Positions 1 through 8,695 are shown, numbered from the stretch's first letter. The stretch: 64,000 bases of DNA from Salininema proteolyticum (GCF_042685645.1 NZ_JBHUNX010000001.1:2232001-2296000), one strand, 5' to 3'. The notes: generated by a model not told the origin, from the sequence alone. Translations and numbers: made by a program.

Positions 1-921
1 GAGCTCGCCGTGGTCGCGGTAGGAGTCGGCGATGGACCGATAGGCCCGGAACGTCGCGTCCTGGTTCTCACAGGAGCCCGACGGCGTGCACTCGAAGGTC
101 CCGTAGTCGCGGCAGCCGACGGCGAAGTCCCCGGGCGACCCGAAGCACTTCATGCCGAAGATGTTGTGGTCCTCCACGGCGAGGGCGCTCTCGCCCCAGC
201 CGGTTTCGAGAACGGCCTGGGCGAGCGTGACCGAGGCGGGGACGCCGGTCCGGCGCTGCGACTCCTGGGCCGCCGCGGAATGGCGGTCGATGAACCCCTG
301 GTGCCCGCCGCGCGGGAAGGTCGGCGCGTCCTGGCCGCACCAGGGCAGCCACGGCCGGCCTCCGCTCCAGGAGACGTACCTGCCCGAGACGTGGCGGCCC
401 TTCCCCAGTCGGTACCAGGCGTTGTCCCCCTCGATGCGCGTGCCCCAGACCTGGCACGAGACCGTGACGCCGCTGCCGTCCTCGAGGCGGTCGACGACGG
501 ACGAGCCCGTGGAGGCGCGCTCGCGGACGTTGAGGCTCGCTCCGCCGGCAGAGACCTTCGCCGAGGTGGCCGAGGTCTTCCCCGCCTCGCACCACGCCAC
601 GGGGAACTTGGTCGACCAGTCGAGGTAGGCGTTGCTCAGCCAGCGGTCCTTTCCTATCGCCACCCAGGTGGAGGTGCGGCGCGAGGCCCCGTCGACCATC
701 TCCCCGCGGACCTTGCAGGAGGGCTCGACCCTCGTTCCGTGGTCGAGGTCGCCGACGTCCTCGTGGGTCGCCGAGGGGCCGGAGCGGACGTTGAGGTGCC
801 CGCCCGGAACGTTCACCGCTCCCACCGGCTGCGCCGCGTGGGCGGGCTCGGCGGCGACCGCCCCGAGTCCCAGTACGAGCGCCAATGAGGCGATAGTGAC
901 AGTCATCATACGTTGGGCCAT
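1..921 (-). CDS. Secreted SH3-domain glucosaminidase (GH73-like), C-terminus beyond the left edge
   Basis: The minus-strand frame is open from an ATG at 921 to the left edge, giving 307 residues with no stop. Residues 1-29 form a signal peptide ending in AHA. Two bacterial SH3-like repeats follow (LNVRSGPS near 43 and LNVRERAS near 130), which usually bind cell wall. From about residue 205 there is a GH73/FlgJ-type N-acetylglucosaminidase domain: LAQAVLETGWGES at 233-245, with the expected catalytic Glu at 239, then HNIFGMKC. The role is probably peptidoglycan cleavage outside the cell during growth or division. Several cysteines suggest disulfides. The start was chosen because the signal peptide begins there; ATGs at residues 5 and 6 are alternatives. 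The family is inferred from motifs only. Confidence 0.85.
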   Translation of the reverse strand, partial: MAQRMMTVTIASLALVLGLGAVAAEPAHAAQPVGAVNVPGGHLNVRSGPSATHEDVGDLDHGTRVEPSCKVRGEMVDGASRRTSTWVAIGKDRWLSNAYLDWSTKFPVAWCEAGKTSATSAKVSAGGASLNVRERASTGSSVVDRLEDGSGVTVSCQVWGTRIEGDNAWYRLGKGRHVSGRYVSWSGGRPWLPWCGQDAPTFPRGGHQGFIDRHSAAAQESQRRTGVPASVTLAQAVLETGWGESALAVEDHNIFGMKCFGSPGDFAVGCRDYGTFECTPSGSCENQDATFRAYRSIADSYRDHGEL

Positions 922-970
922 GAACGTAGCCTAATGAACACGCTGTGTCGCATGTCGGGTTCCCGATCTT

Positions 971-2320
971 TTACCCCAATCGTTGACTTCCGCCTCGCCG
1001 TGGGCGGCGAGGTTTCCCGGCTAAAGCCCTTGTAGAGCTCGTACGGGTGGGTTCGTGCTTCTTTCCCGGATGGGAGTTTCCAGCGCTGCCGGACTTGTCC
1101 GGTCTTACATGCTGTCCACACGCGTTTTGAGCCTCCGCATGCCCTGCGGCGGCTTGCACGAGGCGTCGTCCCTCGCGTCTGATGTTCTTTTCGGCATTGG
1201 CGTCCCTGTCGTGGACGGCCCCGCACCCGCATTCCCACCGGCGGACCTTCAGGCCTTCCAGCCCGGCTGGTCCGCTCAAGGCCCCGCAGTCGGAGCACAG
1301 CCGGGTGGAGGGGAAAAACCTGTCCACTCGCACGAACGTCCGCCCCGCGCGGGCCGCCTTCGACTCCAGACGGGAGAGGAACAGCCCGAACGATGCGTCC
1401 GCCACCGACTTCGCGGCACGGCCTCGGACCATGCCCTTGACGTTGAGATCCTCGGTATAGATGCTTTGGTTCTCGGCAACTATCCGGGCCACCTGCTTAT
1501 CGATCCAGTCGGAACGGGTGTTCTTGATCTTCTCGTGGACCTTCGCCACTGTGAGGCGTGCCTTGGCCCGGTTGTTGGATCCCTTCTGCTTGCGGGAGAG
1601 CGACCGTTGCGCTTTGCGGAGCTTCCGCTCCAGCCGCCTGAAAAACTTCGGGTTGTCGATCACCCTCCCGCCACGCAGCACAGCGAACGACTTCAATCCT
1701 AGGTCGATCCCGGTGTCCTGGTCGTCGGGGAGCGGGTCGAGCAGGTCCGTCCCGTCATCTACCGCGACTACGAACGACGCGTAGTACTGGCCTGTGGGGG
1801 TCTTGATGATCGTGACCGACGACGGGTTGGAAGGGAGTTCCCGTGACCAGGCGACACGGAGGTTGCCGACCTTGGCGATATAGACTCTGCCGTTGTCTTT
1901 GATCTGGAATCCGCGTCGCGTGTAGCGGGCCGTCTGCGTAGCCGTGCGGCGTTTGAACCGGGGCGGCCCCACCCGCGGACCCTGCCGTTTGCCGGCCTTG
2001 GAGGCGAAGAAGTTCCGATACCCGGTGTGGCAGTCGCGCGATGCCTGCTGCAGAGGAACGGTCGACACCTCCGAAAGCCAGGCGCGCTCCGGTGTCTTCT
2101 TCGCTTCCGTAATGAGCCTGCGATCCAGCTCCGGGGTGGTCGGATACTGCGAGCCCGACCGAAAGGCGTCCCGCCGGGCGGCCACCGCGTCATTGAACAC
2201 CACCCGCACGCACCCGAAGGTCCGCGCCAACGCCCTGCGCTGCGGCGCGGTCGGATAGAGCCGAAACCGATACCGGAGGAACACGCCCACAAACCTACCT
2301 ACAAGGTCTGACACTGGCAT
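971..2320 (-). CDS. tnpB: RNA-guided endonuclease TnpB (IS200/IS605 family)
   Basis: This 449-residue protein is an omega-RNA-guided nuclease of the Cas12 ancestor family. RuvC residues are visible: D206 in GIDLGLKSF, E290 in IYTEDLNVKG and D373 in DRDANAEKNI. Zinc-ribbon cysteines are C342, C345, C364 and C366. The ATG at 2320 was chosen over an upstream frame start because AGGAGG lies 3 bases before it. The C-terminal tail, about 60 residues past the last catalytic Asp, is the translation of the omega-RNA scaffold and ends just past the element boundary, as is common in this family. All catalytic residues are present, so the nuclease may be active. It points away from typA. Confidence 0.9.
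   Translation of the reverse strand: MPVSDLVGRFVGVFLRYRFRLYPTAPQRRALARTFGCVRVVFNDAVAARRDAFRSGSQYPTTPELDRRLITEAKKTPERAWLSEVSTVPLQQASRDCHTGYRNFFASKAGKRQGPRVGPPRFKRRTATQTARYTRRGFQIKDNGRVYIAKVGNLRVAWSRELPSNPSSVTIIKTPTGQYYASFVVAVDDGTDLLDPLPDDQDTGIDLGLKSFAVLRGGRVIDNPKFFRRLERKLRKAQRSLSRKQKGSNNRAKARLTVAKVHEKIKNTRSDWIDKQVARIVAENQSIYTEDLNVKGMVRGRAAKSVADASFGLFLSRLESKAARAGRTFVRVDRFFPSTRLCSDCGALSGPAGLEGLKVRRWECGCGAVHDRDANAEKNIRREGRRLVQAAAGHAEAQNACGQHVRPDKSGSAGNSHPGKKHEPTRTSSTRALAGKPRRPRRGGSQRLG
981..1140 (-). ncRNA. Putative omega-RNA (reRNA) scaffold of the first TnpB element
   Basis: The 3' part of tnpB can fold as a guide scaffold: a CCGGA-CAAG-TCCGG hairpin, then a GGGCTTTAGCC stretch, then the 8-bp terminal hairpin at 993-1012 and GGAAGTCAAC. 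The guide would be the flanking bases immediately beyond the right end, beginning CGATTGGGGTAAAAG and reading leftward from about 982. The 5' limit is not visible. This is inferred from the position and shape known for TnpB systems. Confidence 0.5.
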
Positions 2321-2400
2321 TGACCTCCTGGTCCGCCCATATTCCAGCACCGCACCCGTACCGAGCGCACCCCTCCCCGCCGTAAACGGTGCTGTTGGCA
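981..2400 (-). mobile_element. IS1341-type (IS200/IS605) element carrying only tnpB
   Basis: A lone TnpB gene ends in an omega-RNA-like right end. On the minus strand the last hairpin is CCTCGCCG-CCCA-CGGCGAGG (993-1012), followed at once by CGGAAGTCAACG (992-981). The second element in this window ends in the same GGAAGTCAAC, so the right boundary is near 981-985. The left boundary is unclear; repeats of CAGCACCG and its complement between 2345 and 2503 may belong to the left end or to the typA upstream region. No tnpA is present, so movement would need a transposase supplied in trans. Confidence 0.7.
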
Positions 2401-2614
2401 AAGGGACAAATCTCCCTCGGAAGCACGGTCCTCAGCGAGCGCGACCCGGTAACGCCCGATAGTGGCTCGTCCGTTTTGCCCGTTGTCCAACAGCACCGTA
2501 AACGACAGGGCCTCCTACGCTAAAGCGGTGAACTTCCGGGCCGTTCCCGCACGGTTCCGTCTCACTACCGCCACCTGGCCGTCGGCGCCCCCCGGTGTGG
2601 GCGACAATGGACGA
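2321..2614. promoter_or_regulatory. tnpB-typA divergent region with inverted repeats
   Basis: This 294-bp stretch has no gene. It holds the octamer CAGCACCG at 2345-2352 and 2491-2498 and its complement CGGTGCTG at 2387-2394. The largest pair is a perfect 13-bp inverted repeat, ACGGTGCTGTTGG (2386-2398) and CCAACAGCACCGT (2487-2499). Close to typA, GACAAT at 2602-2607 sits 7 bases before the GTG, like a -10 box for a leaderless message. The repeats could be the left end of the IS element or typA control sites. Confidence 0.4.
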
Positions 2615-4483
2615 GTGCTTAAGAAAAGGAATGACCTGCGCAATATCGCCATCGTCGCCCACGTCGACCACGGCAAGACCACCCTGGTGGACGCCATGCT
2701 CAAACAGGCGGGCGCGTTCCGCGAGGGCGCGCGCGTCGACGACCGGGTCATGGACTCGATGGATCTGGAGCGGGAGAAGGGCATCACCATCCTCGCCAAG
2801 AACACCGCCGTCCACTACGCCAACCCCGACGGCGGCGACATGGTCATCAACATCATCGACACCCCCGGCCACGCCGACTTCGGCGGCGAGGTCGAGCGGG
2901 GTCTGACCATGGTCGACGCCGTCGCCCTCCTCGTCGACGCCTCCGAGGGGCCGCTCCCCCAGACCCGCTTCGTGCTCCGCAAGGCCCTCGAGGCCCGCCT
3001 GCCGATCATCCTGGTCATCAACAAGGTCGACCGACCCGACGCCCGCATCGACGGAGTCGTCAACGAGACCTACGACCTGTTCCTCGACCTGGACGCCGAC
3101 GAGGACCAGATCGAGTTCCCCATCGTCTACGCGGCCGCCATCGACGGCGTCGCCTCGACCACGCAGCCCGAGGACGGCAAGGTCCCGGCCGACTCCGACA
3201 ACCTCAAGCCGCTGTTCGACGTCCTGCTGGAGCACGTTCCCGCGCCCGAGTACACCGAGGGCAAGCCGCTCCAGGCCCAGGTGGTCAACTTGGACGCCTC
3301 GCCGTTCCTCGGCCGCCTGGCCCTGTGCCGCGTCCACGAGGGCACCATCAGCAAGGGCCAGTCCGTGGCCTGGTGCAAGCGCGACGGCTCGGTCCAGAAC
3401 GTGAAGATCTCCGAGCTACTCATCACCGAGGGCCTGGAGCGCAAGCCCGCCGAGAAGGCCGGCCCCGGCGACATCATCGCCATCGCCGGAATCCCCGAGA
3501 TCATGATCGGCGAGACCCTGGCCGACGTGGAGAATCCCGAGCCGCTGCCGCTGATCACGGTGGACGAGCCGGCCGTCTCCATGACGCTGGGCACCAACAC
3601 CTCCCCGCTCGTCGGCCGCGAGAAGGGGACCAAGGTCACCGCGCGCCAGGTGAAGGAGCGCCTCGAGACCGAGCTGATCGGCAACGTCTCCCTCAAGGTC
3701 CTGCCGACCGAGCGCCCCGACGCCTGGGAAGTCCAGGGCCGTGGCGAGCTGGCGCTGGCCATCCTCGTCGAGCAGATGCGCCGCGAGGGCTTCGAGCTGA
3801 CCGTCGGAAAACCCCAGGTGGTCACCCAGGAGATCGACGGCAAGCTGCACGAGCCCTTCGAGAACCTGACCGTGGACGTGCCCGAAGAGCACATGGGATC
3901 GGTGACCCAGCTGCTGGCCGTCCGCAAGGGCCGCAATACGCAGATGATCAACCACGGCACCGGCTGGGTCCGCATGGAGTGGCTGATTCCCGCGCGCGGC
4001 CTGATCGGCTTCCGCACGGAGTTCCTCACCGTCACCCGCGGCACCGGCATCGCCCACCACGTCTTCGAGGGCTACGAGCCGTGGGCCGGGGCGATCAAGA
4101 CGCGCCAGACCGGTTCGCTGGTCTCCGACCGCACAGGCAAGGCCACCTCGTACGCCATGTACAACCTGCAGGAGCGCGGCACGCTGTTCGTCAGCCCGAC
4201 CACCGAGGTCTATGAGGGCATGGTCGTGGGAGAGAACTCCCGCCCCGACGACATGGACATCAACATCACCAAGGAGAAGAAGCTCACCAACGTCCGCTCG
4301 GCAGCCGCCGACGAGGCCGAGCGCCTGGTGCCGCCGAAGAACCTCTCGCTGGAGCAGGCTCTGGAGTTCTGCCGCGGCGATGAGGCCGTCGAGGTGACGC
4401 CGGAGAAGATCCGCATCCGCAAGGTGATCCTCGACCAGAAGGAGCGCGGCCGCCTCACCTCGCGCGCCAAGCACCAGAAGTAA
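2615..4483 (+). CDS. typA: Ribosome-binding translational GTPase TypA/BipA
   Basis: This 622-residue GTPase binds the ribosome and helps 50S assembly and stress adaptation. It has the full translational-GTPase set: G1 AHVDHGKTT near residue 14, KGITI in switch I, DTPGHADF and NKVD. EF-Tu domain II, EF-G-type domains III and V and the TypA C-terminal domain (with GRLTSRAK near the end) follow. Length is normal. The GTG at 2615 gives a start LKKRNDLRNIAIVAHVD that matches the family; there is no good ribosome-binding site, but GACAAT lies 7 bases upstream, so the message may be leaderless. It is transcribed toward the PAC2 gene, with a strong shared hairpin between them. Confidence 0.96.
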   Translation: MLKKRNDLRNIAIVAHVDHGKTTLVDAMLKQAGAFREGARVDDRVMDSMDLEREKGITILAKNTAVHYANPDGGDMVINIIDTPGHADFGGEVERGLTMVDAVALLVDASEGPLPQTRFVLRKALEARLPIILVINKVDRPDARIDGVVNETYDLFLDLDADEDQIEFPIVYAAAIDGVASTTQPEDGKVPADSDNLKPLFDVLLEHVPAPEYTEGKPLQAQVVNLDASPFLGRLALCRVHEGTISKGQSVAWCKRDGSVQNVKISELLITEGLERKPAEKAGPGDIIAIAGIPEIMIGETLADVENPEPLPLITVDEPAVSMTLGTNTSPLVGREKGTKVTARQVKERLETELIGNVSLKVLPTERPDAWEVQGRGELALAILVEQMRREGFELTVGKPQVVTQEIDGKLHEPFENLTVDVPEEHMGSVTQLLAVRKGRNTQMINHGTGWVRMEWLIPARGLIGFRTEFLTVTRGTGIAHHVFEGYEPWAGAIKTRQTGSLVSDRTGKATSYAMYNLQERGTLFVSPTTEVYEGMVVGENSRPDDMDINITKEKKLTNVRSAAADEAERLVPPKNLSLEQALEFCRGDEAVEVTPEKIRIRKVILDQKERGRLTSRAKHQK

Positions 4484-4500
4484 AGGCGTCTGCGACTGAA

Positions 4501-4542
4501 CGGAGAGAGGGCCGGTTCCGCGGGGAACCGGCCCTCTCTCCG
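4501..4542. terminator. Bidirectional terminator between typA and the PAC2 gene
   Basis: A perfect 19-bp stem (4501-4519 with 4524-4542) around the loop GCGG lies between two convergent stop codons. It lacks a long T run, as is usual in actinomycetes. Confidence 0.85.
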
Positions 4543-4551
4543 TCTCATCGG

Positions 4552-5493
4552 TCACTCGTCGTTGTTCTTCTTGTCGTCGTTCTTCTTATTGTCCTGCTCG
4601 GCCAGGAAGCGTTCGAAGGCCTCTCCCAGTTCGTCGGCCGTGGGCATCCGCCCCTCGCGGAGCATGTCGTCGTTCTCGGCCGCCTCCTCGTAGGAGTCGT
4701 ACTGCTCTTCCAGCGACTCCACGACGGTGGCGACCTCCTCCGACTCCTCGGCCTGCGCCGCTATCTCCTCGATGACGCGCTTCTGGTCCTCTTCCAACGC
4801 CTCGTCCTTGGGCAGCGAGAGCCCCGTGGCGTGCTCGACGCCGGCCAGCAGCCGCATCGTCGCCGCCGGGAAGGACATCTGCATGACGTAGTGGGGCACG
4901 TGCGCCGACAGGCCGACCACGTCGCGCCCCGACTGCCCCAGGCGGTACTCGAGAAGTCCCGCCATGTGGCCGGGGACGGTCACCTCGTTGAACATGGGAC
5001 GGTTGTCGAAGACCAGTTCGGGCCTGGTGGCGTGCACCGTCAGGCCCACCGGGCGCGTGTGGGGAACGCCCATGGGTATGCCCTGGAAGCCGACGGCCAC
5101 CGGGATGTTCCAGTGGTCGATGAGGCTCTCCAGCGAGTCGGTGAACCGCTCCCAGGCGAAGTCCGGCTCGGGTCCGTGCAGGAGTAGGAACGGATTGTCG
5201 GCGCTGTCGTGGAGGAGGTAGACCACCAGGGAGGGGGCCTCGTAGTCGCTCCACCGGTCGATCTCGAACGTCAGCGGTGGACGGCGGGAACGGTAATCGA
5301 TGAGTGCGTCGACGTTGAAGCTGGCCACCGGTTCGTGGTCATAGGCGTCCAGCAGGAAGTCCACCACGCCCTGTCCGGCCGACCCCGCGTCCATGAAGCC
5401 CTCGAAGAAATAAAGCAGCGGGGCTCCGCGAACCTCGGACGGCTCAGACAGGATGTCGCAGAGGGTCCACGGGTCGTGATTCAAGCTCGTCAT
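4552..5493 (-). CDS. PAC2-family protein
   Basis: This 313-residue protein belongs to the PAC2 (proteasome assembly chaperone) family, a widespread actinobacterial protein often encoded near proteasome or cell-wall genes; its molecular role in bacteria is not settled. Family features include an N-terminal LLYFFEGFMDAGSAGQ stretch near residue 26, then VAVGFQGIPMGVPHTRP and LVGLSAHVPHYV-type segments. The C-terminus is highly acidic and likely coiled (EEDQKRVIEEIAAQAEESEE onward), ending in an Asn/Lys/Asp-rich tail. The ATG at 5493 (MTSLNHDPW) was preferred to upstream frame starts because homologues begin near here; the purine stretch AAGG touches the ATG, so the start is not certain. The gene faces typA and sits downstream of ftsI. 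Confidence 0.8.
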   Translation of the reverse strand: MTSLNHDPWTLCDILSEPSEVRGAPLLYFFEGFMDAGSAGQGVVDFLLDAYDHEPVASFNVDALIDYRSRRPPLTFEIDRWSDYEAPSLVVYLLHDSADNPFLLLHGPEPDFAWERFTDSLESLIDHWNIPVAVGFQGIPMGVPHTRPVGLTVHATRPELVFDNRPMFNEVTVPGHMAGLLEYRLGQSGRDVVGLSAHVPHYVMQMSFPAATMRLLAGVEHATGLSLPKDEALEEDQKRVIEEIAAQAEESEEVATVVESLEEQYDSYEEAAENDDMLREGRMPTADELGEAFERFLAEQDNKKNDDKKNNDE

Positions 5494-5843
5494 CCTTACT
5501 AGTCGACTGTCCTGCAATCCTAACGCCTGGGCCCGTCCCGTTGTTCCACCTCGCATTGGATCCGAGTCGTACGTTACGTGCGGATTCGCCCGGATAAGTC
5601 CGGGTGGTCCCCCGGCCGCGGAACGCCGTCGACGGAGCCGCTAGATGATTGCTTCCTATCGGTGGTGACCGCGGAATCGCGCCCCAGCACGCCATCTCCG
5701 CCCTTTCGGGTGGTCGGACGTCTGCCAGGACGCCTCGACCACGCGAAAGAACGGATCTGACGCACTGGGACACGATTCCGCTCCTTGCGTAGAACTCCAG
5801 GTCGGCGCCGACGCTCCGCGCGGCGCCGATGGGAAACATTCGT
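5494..5843. other. Gene-free 350-bp interval between ftsI and the PAC2 gene
   Basis: No convincing coding region is present. It contains the hairpin CCCGGA-TAAG-TCCGGG at about 5590-5605 and the ftsI-proximal hairpin described separately. In most actinomycetes murE would follow ftsI here; no trace of it is seen. The part nearest 5494 must hold the PAC2 promoter. Confidence 0.6.
5802..5829 (-). terminator. Hairpin 15 bases after the ftsI stop
   Basis: TCGGCGCC (5802-5809) pairs with GGCGCCGA (5822-5829) around a 12-base loop. Its place just past the ftsI stop suggests that transcription of the division genes ends here. No T tract follows. Confidence 0.5.
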
Positions 5844-8111
5844 CTAGGCGAACTCGCGGAACTCCGGGCTCGCCTCCGGGTCGGGCTTGACCCCGTAGTA
5901 CTGCAGCGCCATCTCGTTGAGCTCCCCGAAGGCCTTTCCGGTCACGGCGCCGCCGCCTTGGTTGCTCGGGTCGTAGATGCTCACGGCGACCACGTAGCGC
6001 GCGTCGCCGTCGGCGGGGCCGAACCCTGCGAAGGAGGCGACGCTGCCGGGCTGGTACTCGCCGTCCTGGACCAGCTTGCCCGTACCGGTCTTGCCGGCGA
6101 TGGCGTAGCCGTCCAGGGCGGCGTTCTTACCGGTTCCGGTGTCGGCGTAGATCGGCGCCTGCAGGAGGTGCTGCATCTCCTCGGCCGTCTCGGCCTTCAG
6201 GACGCGGTCGCCGTCGTGGCCGCTCTTCTCGCCGGCGGCCTCGCCCGTCACGAGGTTGGGCTGTTTGTAGACGCCGTCGTTGGCGATCACGTTGTAGGCC
6301 GCGGCCATCTGAATGAGCGAGGCGGTGTTCTCGTGTCCGATGGGGATGGAGCCGTAGGACGTGCCCGACCACTCGTCGGGAGGCAGGAGCATGCCCGGCG
6401 CCTCGCCCGGCATGCCGACACCGGTCGGCTTCCCGAGCCCGAACTCCTGCTGGTACTCGTAGAGGGCCTCGGCGCCGAGCCGGTCGGCCGCCTCGATGGT
6501 CCCGACGTTGGACGACTGCGCGAGCATCCCCTCCACGCGCAGCTCGGCGCCGCCGTGAGGGTAGGTGTCCTGGTAGACCGTCCCGCCCTTGTTGATCGTC
6601 TGGTCGACGTACCAGGACTCGTCGGGCCCTATGACGCCCTCGTTGAGGGCGGCGGCGAAGGTGATCGCCTTGTGGATCGATCCGGGGTCGTTGACCTGGC
6701 CGGTGGCGTAGTCGCGCATCTGCGCGTCCTTCAGGTCGCCAGGGTCGGCCGCGTCGTAGGTGGGGCTGGAGGCCATGGCGAGGACCTCTCCGGTGGCGGA
6801 GTCCATGACGATCGCCGACCCCCACTTGCCGGACGAGTCGTCCATCGCGTCCTCGAGGATCTGCTGGGTCTGGTACTGGAGGTCCCAGTCGATGGTCAGG
6901 TCGAGGTCGCGTCCGGGCTCGGCGGGGTCCTCGCGGTAGAAGGCGCCGGGGATGCGCTTTCCGTCGGCCGAGCGCTCGTAGGAGATCTCGCCGTCCTTGC
7001 CCGCCAGCCAGTCGTCGTAGGAGGCTTCCATGCCGGCCATGCCCTGTCCGTCGATGTTGGTGAAGCCGAGGATGTTGGCGGCCAGGTCGCGGCCGTGCGC
7101 GACGCGGCGGGCGTCGTGGCCCACGACGAGTCCCGGGTTCTCCATGGCCTCGATCTTCTTGCCGATGGCGGTGTCGACGCCCCGCTGGAGGTAGGCGAAG
7201 CGGACCTCCTTGCCGTCCGGGGAGGTGTCCGTCGCGATGAGGGGTTCCAGCTCCGAGGCGGGGCGGCCCACGAGCGGGGCGAGCTGGGCGGCCAGTTCGC
7301 CGGGGTCGCCCTCGACCATCTGCGGGTCCACGCCGATGTAGTTGGCGTCGACGGTGTAGACGAGGCGGTTTCCGTTGCGGTCCAGGACGGTTCCGCGGGC
7401 GGCGGGCACCGGTTCGACGGTGAGCCGCTGCGCGTGCGCGGCCTCGGCGTAGCGTGCGGCGTCGAAAAGCTGCAGTTGGATGAGGCGGGCGCCGGAGACC
7501 ACGAGCAGGAGGATGACGAAGGTGGCCATGATCTTCATGCGACGGCGCGGGTCGCCCATCTGGGGGTGTCCGTGGAGGCTGCGGACCTGGGTCCGTTCAC
7601 GGCGGGGGCGGGGGGCGGTCTTGGGGGCGCGCGGGGAGCGGGAGGCGGTCGGGGACTGGGTCTTCCGCTTGGTGCCCGGTGGTCCTTGTTTCGGAGCGCG
7701 CTTCTTGGGGGAGCCCTGTTTGGGAGCGCGCTTCTTTGGGGCGGCCGTGGAGCCGGAGGCCCGCCGGCGCTCTCCCGCGGGACGCGAGGCACCGTCGGAC
7801 TCCTGGCGAGGGGGGCGCTTTCGGGTGCCGGAGGCGGTCTTTCCGCTGCGGCGTCCCGTGTCGGCCGGGGCGGAGGGGGGCGCCTCGGCGGCCTCGGCCT
7901 CGCGGCGGCGGCGCGAGCGCTCGGCGGCGCGGCGGCGGCGTTCGGCCCTCGGGTCGCCGTCGGCCGGCGCCGGCGGCTCCTCGCGTTGGGCGCTGGTGCG
8001 CTTGCGCTGGTTGGGGTTGGACTCGCGCAGGGTCTTTCCGCGCGGGGAGTACCGGCGGGCCCTCGAGATCGACGAGGGCTCGCGCTGTGAGTTGTCGTCT
8101 GAGGGCGCCAA
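5844..8111 (-). CDS. ftsI: Septal peptidoglycan transpeptidase FtsI (class B PBP)
   Basis: This 755-residue class B penicillin-binding protein cross-links septal peptidoglycan. One membrane helix at about 193-212 is followed by the PBP dimer domain (ARGTVLDRNGNRL near 238) and the transpeptidase domain: S478-I-H-K481, S533-S-N535 and K674-T-G676. The oddity is a 190-residue cytoplasmic N-terminus rich in Arg, Lys, Pro and Ser, with a nine-residue repeat PKKRAPKQG twice at 125-143; most relatives have far shorter tails. The start is a TTG directly after the ftsL stop (TAATTG), with GGAG upstream. It is the last gene of the mraZ-rsmH-ftsL-ftsI unit, and a hairpin follows the stop. Confidence 0.95.
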   Translation of the reverse strand: MAPSDDNSQREPSSISRARRYSPRGKTLRESNPNQRKRTSAQREEPPAPADGDPRAERRRRAAERSRRRREAEAAEAPPSAPADTGRRSGKTASGTRKRPPRQESDGASRPAGERRRASGSTAAPKKRAPKQGSPKKRAPKQGPPGTKRKTQSPTASRSPRAPKTAPRPRRERTQVRSLHGHPQMGDPRRRMKIMATFVILLLVVSGARLIQLQLFDAARYAEAAHAQRLTVEPVPAARGTVLDRNGNRLVYTVDANYIGVDPQMVEGDPGELAAQLAPLVGRPASELEPLIATDTSPDGKEVRFAYLQRGVDTAIGKKIEAMENPGLVVGHDARRVAHGRDLAANILGFTNIDGQGMAGMEASYDDWLAGKDGEISYERSADGKRIPGAFYREDPAEPGRDLDLTIDWDLQYQTQQILEDAMDDSSGKWGSAIVMDSATGEVLAMASSPTYDAADPGDLKDAQMRDYATGQVNDPGSIHKAITFAAALNEGVIGPDESWYVDQTINKGGTVYQDTYPHGGAELRVEGMLAQSSNVGTIEAADRLGAEALYEYQQEFGLGKPTGVGMPGEAPGMLLPPDEWSGTSYGSIPIGHENTASLIQMAAAYNVIANDGVYKQPNLVTGEAAGEKSGHDGDRVLKAETAEEMQHLLQAPIYADTGTGKNAALDGYAIAGKTGTGKLVQDGEYQPGSVASFAGFGPADGDARYVVAVSIYDPSNQGGGAVTGKAFGELNEMALQYYGVKPDPEASPEFREFA

Positions 8112-8693
8112 TTAATCTCCGCTCCTCGGGCTGTCGAACTTCTCACCGGTCTCCAGGTCCATATAGGTCACCTTCTCCGGTTCGACGAGGCCGAGGCGCT
8201 CGGCGGCGGCCTCGAGGTTGTTGGGCGTCTTCAGCTGGGACAGCTCGTCGTCCAGGGCCTGCTCGGTCTCGGTCATCGACGCCTGCTGGTCCTTGAGCTC
8301 GTCCAGGCGGTAGGAGTCGTTGTTGATCGACGCGTTGAGGAGCAGGAGCCCCACGATGGCCACGGCCACCAGGGAGATGACGCCGGTGACGAAGGCCGGG
8401 CGCGGCACGGCGGCGATGTCCGGCGCCGTCAGGGCCCGGCGCGAGGGCTCCGCGGCGCGGCGGGGCCGCGGCGAGGTGCGCGGCGCGGTCCGGGGAGCGG
8501 CCGGCGCCTCGGGGGCCGTCTCGACCTCGTAGGCGGGGTCGAGGGCGAGGCCGCCGTCGGTGAGGTCGCCGACGGTCGACGGATCCTCCAGCGCGGCCTG
8601 CTGCTGGCGGGAGCGCGAGGCCTCGGCCCGGGCGCGGCGGCGCGCGGCCCGGATGATCTCGTCTGCGTTGGCGCGGGGCCCGTTGTCGGTCAT
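8112..8693 (-). CDS. ftsL: Septum formation initiator FtsL-like protein
   Basis: This protein has about 193 residues, with a long polar N-terminus, one membrane helix (FVTGVISLVAVAIVGLLLL, near 100-122) and a short extracytoplasmic coiled coil (DELKDQQASMTETEQALDDE). That is the FtsL/DivIC layout, and the position between rsmH and ftsI fits FtsL, which joins FtsB and FtsQ to activate FtsW/FtsI. Two in-frame ATGs exist, at 8699 and 8693. AGGAGG touches the first and is 6 bases from the second, so 8693 is the better start; the first would overlap the rsmH stop (ATGA). Sequence is poorly conserved in this family, so context carries much of the call. Confidence 0.85.
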   Translation of the reverse strand: MTDNGPRANADEIIRAARRRARAEASRSRQQQAALEDPSTVGDLTDGGLALDPAYEVETAPEAPAAPRTAPRTSPRPRRAAEPSRRALTAPDIAAVPRPAFVTGVISLVAVAIVGLLLLNASINNDSYRLDELKDQQASMTETEQALDDELSQLKTPNNLEAAAERLGLVEPEKVTYMDLETGEKFDSPRSGD

Positions 8694-8695
8694 GG

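Noticed and set aside
10..888. Plus-strand frame at the left edge
   Set aside because: The minus strand gives a signal peptide, two SH3 domains and a GH73 motif; the plus frame gives only low-complexity sequence.
5829..8090. Long plus-strand open frame opposite ftsI
   Set aside because: It is rich in Gly, Arg, Val and Ala with no family resemblance; the minus strand encodes a complete FtsI with all transpeptidase motifs. Long antisense frames are normal in high-GC DNA.
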